From NCBI RefSeq assembly GCF_013294025.1, contig NZ_JABSNL010000006.1, forward strand, positions 124,001 to 188,000: a DNA stretch of 64,000 bases, given 5' to 3'. Under the pieces are notes generated by a model, which worked only from the letters and a program-made list of their open reading frames with translations, searched no databases and had not been told where the DNA came from. This stretch comes from Flavobacterium aeripolare (GTDB lineage: Bacteria > Bacteroidota > Bacteroidia > Flavobacteriales > Flavobacteriaceae). Position 1 is the stretch's first letter, and every line of letters begins with the position of its first letter. Below are positions 7,849-16,044 of this stretch, piece after piece. Made by a program: the position numbers and the translations under genes.

Positions 7849-9303
7849 ATGAAAACACAAGATTTTGGATATAAAAAATTATATATAGACGGTCAATTAG
7901 TTGATGCAGTGAGTGGTGAAAAAGCAGCAGTAATTTGTCCAGCTACTGGAGAAGCTATTGCTCAAGTTGCCTTAGCAGGAAAAGCAGATGCTGAAAAAGC
8001 ATTGATCGCTGCACAAAAAGGATTTAAATTTTGGTCGAAATTATCTTTGGCTGAACGTACCGTTTGGATGACCAAATTAAGAACGGCTATTATCGAAAGA
8101 GAAGCAGAATTACGCTCGGCAATGGTGCACGAAATGGGTAAAACCTATGCTGGATCTGCAGAAGATATCGAAGCCATTACCAATGCATTAGAATGGTATC
8201 CTGCAGCAATGAAAAACCGTAGAGAAGAGCAAATTCCTGATTACGAGCACACGCATACACACAAGATGGTTGAGCAGGCTGCAGGTGTAGCCGTGGCGTA
8301 CTTAGCTTGGAATTTTCCGTTATTGAATGTTGGTTTCAAAATTGGACCTGCATTAGCAGCTGGATGTTCATTGATTATCAAACCTTCTGAAATGTCGCCT
8401 TTGTCAAGTTATATCCTTGGTGAAATACTACACAGCATTGATTTTCCAGCAGGAGTTGTAAATATTCTTGCAGGTCCTTCTGCAGAAGTGGCTACAACAA
8501 TGACAACAAGCACAATTCCAGCGGTATTAACCATGATTGGTTCTACAGCGACAGGAAAAAGAATCATTGCAGATAGTACAACATCAATCAAAAAATTAGG
8601 AATGGAATTGGGTGGAAATGCACCTTTTATTGTTTTTGAAGATGCTGATTTTGATACCGCTTTGAACTTAGCAATTGGATTAAAATTTGGTAACTCAGGT
8701 CAGATATGTGTGGCTGCAAACAGAATTTTTGTACACAAAAATATCTACGATAAATTCTTAGTGGCTTACATTGATAGGGCTTCAAAAATTAAATTAGGAT
8801 TTAGTATTGATCCTAATGAAAAAGTTGATATGGGACCTGTAGTGGACAGAAAAGCTAGAAACAGAATGTTTGATTTAGTTGCTGATGCTGTAAGCAAAGG
8901 AGCAAAATTAGAGTACGGTGGAAAAATTCCTGAGGGTTTCCCAGAAAATGGAAACTGGATGGAACCAACTGTAGTGTCAGGAATCACAACAGATTCTCGT
9001 TTGTTTAGAGAAGAAACTTTTGGACCTGTTGCCGGAATTATGTCTTTTGATACAGACGACGAAGTGTTAGAAATGGCAAATGACACAGAGTATGGATTAG
9101 CATCTTACCTTTTTACAAACAACCATAAAAGAATTCAACGTTTTACAGAGGATTTAGATTTTGGAGAAATTCAAATTAATGGAGTGAAATATGCCATCTA
9201 CCTGCCTCATGGTGGAATTAAAAATAGTGGTATCGGACATGACTGTTCGCATTTAGCACTTGATGATTATTTGGTGAAGAAAAGAGTGTCTACTGCAATC
9301 TAA
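7849..9303 (+). CDS. Aldehyde dehydrogenase, predicted 3,6-anhydro-D-galactose dehydrogenase
   Basis: A 484-residue NAD(P)-dependent aldehyde dehydrogenase of usual length. The catalytic cysteine is C287 in GNSGQICVAANR and the general base is E253 in MELGGNAPF. It lacks a signal peptide, so it acts in the cytoplasm, where it would oxidise 3,6-anhydro-D-galactose to the acid used by the preceding cycloisomerase (19-bp gap). It is related to succinate-semialdehyde and lactaldehyde dehydrogenases, so the substrate is inferred from context; as I recall, DauA is the named Zobellia counterpart. Confidence 0.85.
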   Translation: MKTQDFGYKKLYIDGQLVDAVSGEKAAVICPATGEAIAQVALAGKADAEKALIAAQKGFKFWSKLSLAERTVWMTKLRTAIIEREAELRSAMVHEMGKTYAGSAEDIEAITNALEWYPAAMKNRREEQIPDYEHTHTHKMVEQAAGVAVAYLAWNFPLLNVGFKIGPALAAGCSLIIKPSEMSPLSSYILGEILHSIDFPAGVVNILAGPSAEVATTMTTSTIPAVLTMIGSTATGKRIIADSTTSIKKLGMELGGNAPFIVFEDADFDTALNLAIGLKFGNSGQICVAANRIFVHKNIYDKFLVAYIDRASKIKLGFSIDPNEKVDMGPVVDRKARNRMFDLVADAVSKGAKLEYGGKIPEGFPENGNWMEPTVVSGITTDSRLFREETFGPVAGIMSFDTDDEVLEMANDTEYGLASYLFTNNHKRIQRFTEDLDFGEIQINGVKYAIYLPHGGIKNSGIGHDCSHLALDDYLVKKRVSTAI

Positions 9304-9320
9304 TTTTAGAATTATTTAAA

Positions 9321-11216
9321 ATGGAGAGAATAAATAAACCTTTAAAAGTGGCACTTTATGCCTTTACCGTAAGTTGCATTCTAGCTAATGTAAGTAATGG
9401 TCAAGAGTCAGCGCTTGCTACTGCAAATCGCAACTTTACCGAAGTGGGTAAGGAGTTTTCCATTAAAGATAAAAATCTTAGAAAGTGGGATGCGCCTGTT
9501 GTAGTCGATTTAGATAACGATGGCTATCTTGATTTGTTAATTAATGATCATGGTTATGGCGTACAAGTTTGCTGGAATAATAAAGGGAAATTTGAAAAAC
9601 CATACGACATATTAATAGGAGACGTTCACGGAGTTTCTGTGGGTGATCTTGATGGCGACGGAAATTTAGAGATTATAATGGCTCGCGGCGGTGGCTCTGG
9701 TGGTAATGCTCGAAATTCTAAATTGTTCACTGTAAATAAAAAGCGTGAATTTATTGAGCTTCCTGAATTTAATGTACCACTAGAAATGATGCGCGGTCGT
9801 ACCGTTAAGTTTGTAGATTTAGATAATGACGGTGATTTAGATCTATTAAATTTTGCTTTCCCTGACGCAGATAAAAAAGGAGAAAGTGAAAATTATATCT
9901 ATGAAAATATAGGTAAAGGGGAACTAGTTCTTAAATCTAAATTACCTGCTATAAAAGCAGACGGTCAAAAAACGTTAGTAACAGATTATAATGGGGATGC
10001 TATTGTAGATATCATTATGTATGGTAATGGCAGTGTGAAAGCTTTTCAAGGTTTAGGAGATCTTACTTTTAAAGAAGTTACAGATAAAATATTCCCATTT
10101 AAAATAGATGATGTTACGAGTATTAACGAAATAGATTATGACAATGATGGCGATTTCGATTTGTTCTTTACACGCTCAAAAGATTTTGAAATAGGGGAAA
10201 CATTCTTTGATAAAGAAAGTAAAACATGGGGCTTTTTTACAAAAAGGGGCGCTTTTAAGTTTGCAGATCTTGAAGTAGGCGATGTATTGAACATGGAAAA
10301 TTTTCAGTCACAATGGCCTAATGCCGATACTTATTTTATTGGAGAATCTGGGTATGATTATAAATTCCCAGCAGAGACGCACTCTGGTAAAAACATTAGA
10401 TTAGTAAACAGCAATTCTCTTGGGTTTCCTGATAATTATAAAGACAAATCTGGTTTTTACATAGGCTATGTAGGAAATGATAAATGGAGAATCGCAGGAT
10501 CTCTTAATGCTCCGGCAACAGGTGTGGTACGTGGCGTATTAGACTATCCTGATTACAAGCACCCTAAAGCTCCAAGCACCTTATTGTTAGAAAATAAAGG
10601 AGGGAAATTTACTGATGTTACTGAGAAGTCAAAAATATTCTTGAATGAGTTTATCGAAGGAGCAATAGTGGCTGATTTTGATAACAATGGTTTTGCAGAT
10701 ATTTTAATGGTAAAACGAGGCGATTTAATTCATCCCAATAAATCAGTATTGTATCTTAATTCTGGAAACGCCTCATTTGAACCTATCCAAGATTTAGCAA
10801 TTGTTTCTAATGAATTAGGAGCGATAGGGATGGCGGTTGAAACCATCGATTATGATTTAGATGGAAAAATAGATGTAGTCATTGGGAACGAAAGAGGAAA
10901 ATGGCACTTGTTCAAAAATGAGTTGGCAAATGCTGCTAAAAATAAATCGGTTACTATCGAAATAGGCAACTCTAAGTCGGGAAAAGCGATAGCTTTAGGA
11001 GCGGTGGTCGAACTGCAGTCTTGTAACAAAAAACAAATACAGCGTGTAGGAGCCACTGGAGCATCTTACTCACTTAGCTTCAATAAATTTATCCATTTTG
11101 GACTAGATTCTTGTGATAAAGCAATTAAAGTTAAAGTGACCTGGTCAAATGGAGAAACTAGTAAACAATCTGTTAATTCGATCAATAATAAAATTTTAAT
11201 CGGAACTAAAAACTAA
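9321..11216 (+). CDS. Exported FG-GAP/VCBS beta-propeller protein with ASPIC/UnbV-type end
   Basis: A 631-residue protein with an N-terminal signal segment ending near SNGQES. It carries at least five acidic calcium-type repeats, such as DLDNDGYLDLLIND, DLDGDGNLEIIMA, DLDNDGDLDLLNF, DYDNDGDFDLFFT and DFDNNGFADILMV, typical of integrin-like FG-GAP propellers. The last 90 residues, with GKAIALGAVVELQS and FGLDSCDKAIKVKVTWSNGE, resemble the ASPIC/UnbV domain of CRTAC1-like proteins. It lies 17 bp after the dehydrogenase and 32 bp before the MFS transporter, so it is cotranscribed with cytoplasmic sugar metabolism although it is exported. Its function is unknown; oligosaccharide binding in the periplasm or at the surface is a guess. 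Confidence 0.8.
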   Translation: MERINKPLKVALYAFTVSCILANVSNGQESALATANRNFTEVGKEFSIKDKNLRKWDAPVVVDLDNDGYLDLLINDHGYGVQVCWNNKGKFEKPYDILIGDVHGVSVGDLDGDGNLEIIMARGGGSGGNARNSKLFTVNKKREFIELPEFNVPLEMMRGRTVKFVDLDNDGDLDLLNFAFPDADKKGESENYIYENIGKGELVLKSKLPAIKADGQKTLVTDYNGDAIVDIIMYGNGSVKAFQGLGDLTFKEVTDKIFPFKIDDVTSINEIDYDNDGDFDLFFTRSKDFEIGETFFDKESKTWGFFTKRGAFKFADLEVGDVLNMENFQSQWPNADTYFIGESGYDYKFPAETHSGKNIRLVNSNSLGFPDNYKDKSGFYIGYVGNDKWRIAGSLNAPATGVVRGVLDYPDYKHPKAPSTLLLENKGGKFTDVTEKSKIFLNEFIEGAIVADFDNNGFADILMVKRGDLIHPNKSVLYLNSGNASFEPIQDLAIVSNELGAIGMAVETIDYDLDGKIDVVIGNERGKWHLFKNELANAAKNKSVTIEIGNSKSGKAIALGAVVELQSCNKKQIQRVGATGASYSLSFNKFIHFGLDSCDKAIKVKVTWSNGETSKQSVNSINNKILIGTKN

Positions 11217-11248
11217 CCAATAACCAATTTTTAATACATCATTTAATT

Positions 11249-12814
11249 ATGAGTTCATATAAAAGAAACGCATTTACTTATGCCACAATTGTAGCCTTTG
11301 GAGGCTTTGTTTTTGGCTTAGATGCAGCGGTAATATCAGGAACAGTAAAGTTTATTACTGAGGAGTTTTCTTTAAATCCTATGCAATTAGGGATTGTCGT
11401 GGGTGCTCCTAGTATAGGTGTCTTGTTGGCTCTGTTTTTTGCAGGTAGTGCCTGTAATGCTTTAGGTAGAAGAACAACCTTAAAAATCATTGCATTATTG
11501 TATTTAATTTCGGCGGTAGGAGCAACAATTGCACCTACATATTGGACACTAGTCGCTTCTCGCTTCTTAGGTGGTTTGGCTTTTAGTTCGATTTCTGTTG
11601 CGTCAATGTATATTGGTGAGATTGCACCACCTAAATGGCGCGGTAAATTAGTATCGATGACTCAAATAAACATCGTTTTAGGTTTATCAGCCGCTTATTT
11701 TATCAATTATCTTATTCTAAATTATGCAAACTCAGATGCTGCTTGGGTTGTGAGTACTGGTTTAAAAACTAATGTATGGCGATGGATGTTAGGATCTGAA
11801 ATCATTCCTGCGTTTGCCTGGTTAGTAGCTTTATTTTTCATACCTAGAAGCCCAGCTTGGTTGATGCTTAATGGTAAAAAAGAAGAAGCAATTAACACGC
11901 TTAGAAAAATTCAAGCAGAGGAGGAAGTAACCATTTTAATTTCAGAAATGGAAAATGAGATCACTACTGGTTCTCAAGATCATTCTCTTGTATCTCAATT
12001 AAAAGAAATCTTTAGTAAAAAAATGCGTGTCATTTTAATTATCGCAACCACCATTGCCATTGCGCAACAAGCTACGGGAATCAACGCAATATTATTTTAT
12101 GCTCCTACTGTTTTTGAACAAATTGGAGGTGGATCAGATACTGCTTTTATGCAATCTATTTGGGTAGGATTAACTAGTGTGGTTTTTACGATTCTAGGTT
12201 TATTGTTAGTAGATAAACTAGGACGTAGACCATTAATTATATGGGGAATGGCCTGGATAATTCTAAGTTTAGGGATTTGCTTTTACGGATTTCAAACTGC
12301 GAGATATACCATAACTACCGAAGCGATTACAGCATTATCATCAGTTGATAATGTACAAAGACTGCAACCTATTGTGGGTGTGGAGTATGGTAGCGATATC
12401 GAATTTAAAAAAGCATTAGAAGATAATTTAGGCGCGGTAGATGCACGTAACTATGAGAGTATTTTGATTCAAAAAGCAGCAACTATTAATTCAATTTTGA
12501 TTCTAGTAGGAATACTTAGTTTTATTGCTGCATTTCATTTTTCTGTAGGGCCAGTAATGTGGGTATTGTTCTCAGAGATTTTCCCAAATTCTATTAGAGG
12601 TATCGCTATCCCATTTTTTACATTGATAACAAGCTTAGTGAGTATGCTAGTTCAGGTATTTTTCCCTAAGCAGCTCGCCACTATGGGAATAAGTTACACC
12701 TTGCTATTTTATGCAGTGACTGTCGCTATAGGGTTAGTGATTTTGTACCGCTATTTAGTAGAGACAAAAAATATGACTATTGAGGAAATTCAATTGAAAC
12801 TCCAGAACAAATAA
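11249..12814 (+). CDS. MFS sugar porter
   Basis: A 521-residue inner-membrane protein of the sugar porter family with about 12 hydrophobic helices. Family motifs are visible: GRRTTLK after helix 2, RFLGGLAFSS in helix 4, the QQATGINAILFYAP segment in helix 7, and DKLGRRPL between helices 8 and 9. A hydrophilic insert at about 355-410 separates helices 9 and 10. It probably brings monosaccharides (galactose or 3,6-anhydro-D-galactose) or a disaccharide from the periplasm to the cytoplasmic dehydrogenase and GH127. It ends the catabolic gene run; the next GH16 gene follows after 209 bp. Confidence 0.88.
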   Translation: MSSYKRNAFTYATIVAFGGFVFGLDAAVISGTVKFITEEFSLNPMQLGIVVGAPSIGVLLALFFAGSACNALGRRTTLKIIALLYLISAVGATIAPTYWTLVASRFLGGLAFSSISVASMYIGEIAPPKWRGKLVSMTQINIVLGLSAAYFINYLILNYANSDAAWVVSTGLKTNVWRWMLGSEIIPAFAWLVALFFIPRSPAWLMLNGKKEEAINTLRKIQAEEEVTILISEMENEITTGSQDHSLVSQLKEIFSKKMRVILIIATTIAIAQQATGINAILFYAPTVFEQIGGGSDTAFMQSIWVGLTSVVFTILGLLLVDKLGRRPLIIWGMAWIILSLGICFYGFQTARYTITTEAITALSSVDNVQRLQPIVGVEYGSDIEFKKALEDNLGAVDARNYESILIQKAATINSILILVGILSFIAAFHFSVGPVMWVLFSEIFPNSIRGIAIPFFTLITSLVSMLVQVFFPKQLATMGISYTLLFYAVTVAIGLVILYRYLVETKNMTIEEIQLKLQNK

Positions 12815-13023
12815 GTTAGAATTTAAAGCACTACAAACTTAAAGTGTGTGGGGTGTGTTGTACGAAATGATATAATTACCCACAGATTAAATCGTTATAA
12901 GCATAGTAAGCTGTTACTAAAATTAGTAGAATTCAGAGCGAGATGTAGTTAAATAGCATGGTTTTGCAAGCTGTTGAAAGTCAATAAAATTTTATTATTA
13001 AACGAATATTAAAACAAAAAGAG

Positions 13024-14505
13024 ATGAGATATGTCAGTGTTAATTTGCTATTACTTGTTAGTGCAATAGTATTTTCGAATATAGGTTGTGCGCAGAAAAA
13101 GCAAAGTAAATCGGCTATCAAAAGTAAAGCAATCGACCAAAAGGTATATCCGTTTTCTGATCAAGAAAATGCTGGTGGTTGGGTATTAAACGAGGAAGTA
13201 AGTGATGAGTTTGATGGTGATACAATCGATACTACAAAATGGTTTGTTGAAGGTCAAAATGGAGATTATTACATCTGGAAAGGGCGAGCACCTTCACAGT
13301 TTGCGCCACACAATGTAATTGTAGAAGGCGGTAAATTAAAATTAAGAACACAATGGGAGCCCAATTTTAACTTTGCTAAAGAAAATTATGCAGATGGTGC
13401 AAACACTGATGTTTATGGTATGCATGAAGGAAAGCCACTGCCAGTGACGACGGCAGGTATTGTTAGCAAAAAAAGATTTTTAAATGGCTATATGGAAGTA
13501 AAGTCAAAAGCAGGTAATGCTGCTATTACTGCCGCTTTCTGGGCTATTGGGTACGAACAAGAGTTAGATGTGTACGAACAAATGGGGAACCCTAAAATTG
13601 ACGGAACCATCTTATCTAATACCGTTAGAACAGCGATTCATGATTGGAGTCCGCCTGCAATACGTCCTACAAAAGCGTTTGGAAATGACGAATTAGTAAA
13701 TTATAAAACCGCCGATTCTTTTCACGTTTATGGAGTAGAATGGGGTGCAGATTTCTTAAAAGTTTTTAGAGATGGAAAGCTAACTTATGAAGCACATCAA
13801 AAAGAATTAGGTACAGACTGGGTGCTAAACAATCCGATGGAAGTATGGTTGGATTCTGAAATTTTTAAATGGTTAGGTGTTCCTCATAAAGAAGAGCTTC
13901 CAGTAGATTTTGAGGTAGAATACATGCGTGTATGGCAAAAACCATCAGATAATTTATTAGCAAGAGACCGTGCATTTTATGGTTTTGAAGGACCTATTTT
14001 ATTCGAAAATAATCCAAGACCGCTTACTATGGTTCCTGAGGATTCAACGCCTAATGACTATCAAAAGTTTTGGTCAATTGACAGCACATCTGCAAAATAT
14101 TTGAAAATAGTAGAAGGTGATTATGCTTCTGGTGTCAACAGTTTAGCCTTTTCAGGTTATGGTAAAAACGAAAAATTAGAAGCAGATAAAGTGCAAGCGA
14201 TCACTCCAGAAGGAGCTTTGAAATTGGCTGCAGGAGCTTTTAAAATTAGCATGAAAGTATGGCTGGATGAAGGTAGAATCGCAGATAAAATACACGTGCA
14301 GTTAAATAATCCTAAACTAACTGTAGTTTTTGCCGATCTTACAAAATTAGCCAGGAGACAATGGGTGACGGTTGAGGCTTTATTTACAAGAAATCAACCA
14401 TCAGAGTTGAATGATGGAATGCTAATCGAAATCAAAAAAGAAGATTTACCAGAGACTAAAGCAGCTAAATTATTTATTGACGATATACAAATTACAAAAA
14501 TATAA
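13024..14505 (+). CDS. GH16 galactanase lipoprotein with C-terminal module
   Basis: A 493-residue lipoprotein (lipid attachment at the Cys of SNIGC). The GH16 domain (about 45-310) has the intact ExDxxE motif E180-L-D182-V-Y-E185, and the substrate-side segment WKGRAPSQFAPHN. The remaining 180 residues form a second all-beta module (starting around SDNLLARDRAFYGFEGP) that looks like a carbohydrate-binding fold but that I cannot assign to a CBM family. It is followed 5 bp later by a close paralogue with the same architecture. The branch recalls furcellaranase or carrageenase-like GH16 enzymes. Specificity for a hybrid beta/kappa-carrageenan is inference. Confidence 0.85.
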   Translation: MRYVSVNLLLLVSAIVFSNIGCAQKKQSKSAIKSKAIDQKVYPFSDQENAGGWVLNEEVSDEFDGDTIDTTKWFVEGQNGDYYIWKGRAPSQFAPHNVIVEGGKLKLRTQWEPNFNFAKENYADGANTDVYGMHEGKPLPVTTAGIVSKKRFLNGYMEVKSKAGNAAITAAFWAIGYEQELDVYEQMGNPKIDGTILSNTVRTAIHDWSPPAIRPTKAFGNDELVNYKTADSFHVYGVEWGADFLKVFRDGKLTYEAHQKELGTDWVLNNPMEVWLDSEIFKWLGVPHKEELPVDFEVEYMRVWQKPSDNLLARDRAFYGFEGPILFENNPRPLTMVPEDSTPNDYQKFWSIDSTSAKYLKIVEGDYASGVNSLAFSGYGKNEKLEADKVQAITPEGALKLAAGAFKISMKVWLDEGRIADKIHVQLNNPKLTVVFADLTKLARRQWVTVEALFTRNQPSELNDGMLIEIKKEDLPETKAAKLFIDDIQITKI

Positions 14506-14510
14506 TTACC

Positions 14511-16010
14511 ATGTTAAAAACCACAAAAGTTAAATCATTGTTCTTGCTTCCTTTGACCGTATTAATGGGAATAGGTTGTAGCAGTACAAAAGCACAAAGC
14601 ACAGAAAGGACGCAAAAGACAGAATCAGCTGTTGCTAAATACAATCCTTATTCTGATCCAAAAAATACGGAAGGTTGGGTACTTAATGAAGAAATTAGTG
14701 ACGAATTTGAAGGTACTAAAATTGACACTACAAAATGGTTTGTAGAGGGACAAAACGGCGATTATTATATCTGGAAAGGAAGAGCGCCCTCACAATTTGC
14801 ACCTCATAATGTGAGTGTTAAAGATGGTAAATTGAAATTAAGAACAGCATGGGAACCTAAATATCCATTTGCTAAAGAAGAGTATGCCGATGGAAATATG
14901 GGAGCGTCTGTATATGGAATGATCGACGGAAAACCGTTGCCTATCACAACGGCAGGCGTTATCTCTAAAAAACGTTTTTTAAACGGTTATATGGAAGTAA
15001 AATCTAAAGTAGGTAACGCTGCAATTACTGGCGCTTTTTGGGCCATTGGTTACGAGCAAGAATTAGATGTTTATGAATTAATGGGGAACCCAAAAGTTAA
15101 AACGGGAAACATTAAAGAAAATTCATATTTAGCAACGGCACACGACTGGAGTCCTCCGGCAACAAGACCAACAAACGTTTTTCAACACACAGAAAATTTG
15201 CCTTATAGAACCGCAGATGCTTTTCATGTGTATGGAGCAGAATGGGGTGAAGATTATTTAAAATTGTTCATAGATGGTAAACTAGTGCATCAATTTTCAC
15301 AAGACGAAGTAGGGACAGACTGGGTACTAAATAATCCAATGGAAGTTTGGTTGGATTCTGAAATTTTTAAATGGTTAGGTTTGCCTCATAAAGAAGAACT
15401 ACCTGTTGATTTTGAAATCGAATACATGCGTGTTTGGCAAAAGCCATCTGATAATTTACTCGCTAAAGACCGTGCATTTTATGGTTTTGAAGGCCCTATT
15501 TTATTCGAAAATAATAAAAGACCACTTAAAATGGTACCTGAAGATTCTACACCAAATGAGTATCAAAAATTTTGGTTGATAGATGCGCCTTCATCGAAAT
15601 ATTTAGAAATTGTCGAAGGAGATTATGCTTCGGGAGTGAACAGTCTCAAATTTACAGGATTTGGTAAAAACGAAAAATTAGAAGCAGAAAAAGTAATTGC
15701 TAAAACGCCAGATGGATCTTTAAAACTACCGGCGGGTGATTTTACTTTATCAATGAAGCTGTGGCTAGATCAAGGACGTATTGCAAATACAATTCATGTG
15801 ACCTTACAAAACCCGAAGTTAGAAGTCGAGTTTAAAGATTTAGAAAAATTAGCGAGAAGACAATGGGTAACCGTTGAAGCAAAAATTTCTAGAGCACAAG
15901 CTTCTGCAATTAATGACGGAATGGAGATTGAAATTCGCAAAGCAGACCTACCCAAAACAAAAGCGGCCAAACTGTATATTGACGATATAGCAGTGCACAA
16001 AGTAAAATAG
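14511..16010 (+). CDS. GH16 galactanase lipoprotein, tandem paralogue
   Basis: A 499-residue lipoprotein (GIGC lipobox) that shares the same two-module layout with the upstream neighbour. ExDxxE is E184-L-D186-V-Y-E189. Differences cluster in the loop after the catalytic strand (NPKVKTGNIKENSYLATAHDW here against NPKIDGTILSNTVRTAIHDW, both shown only in part) and in the region after EEYADG, so the pair probably has diverged subsite preference rather than being simple gene dosage. Five bases separate the two genes. The C-terminal module is shared with the first copy. Confidence 0.85.
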   Translation: MLKTTKVKSLFLLPLTVLMGIGCSSTKAQSTERTQKTESAVAKYNPYSDPKNTEGWVLNEEISDEFEGTKIDTTKWFVEGQNGDYYIWKGRAPSQFAPHNVSVKDGKLKLRTAWEPKYPFAKEEYADGNMGASVYGMIDGKPLPITTAGVISKKRFLNGYMEVKSKVGNAAITGAFWAIGYEQELDVYELMGNPKVKTGNIKENSYLATAHDWSPPATRPTNVFQHTENLPYRTADAFHVYGAEWGEDYLKLFIDGKLVHQFSQDEVGTDWVLNNPMEVWLDSEIFKWLGLPHKEELPVDFEIEYMRVWQKPSDNLLAKDRAFYGFEGPILFENNKRPLKMVPEDSTPNEYQKFWLIDAPSSKYLEIVEGDYASGVNSLKFTGFGKNEKLEAEKVIAKTPDGSLKLPAGDFTLSMKLWLDQGRIANTIHVTLQNPKLEVEFKDLEKLARRQWVTVEAKISRAQASAINDGMEIEIRKADLPKTKAAKLYIDDIAVHKVK

Positions 16011-16044
16011 ATAAAAGAGAAGATTAGAATATAAAACACACATT

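Noticed and set aside
12876..12881. Single TTACCC upstream of the tandem GH16 genes
   Set aside because: No partner half-site 21 bp away on either side, so it is treated as a chance half-site; the genes may be read from the upstream unit.
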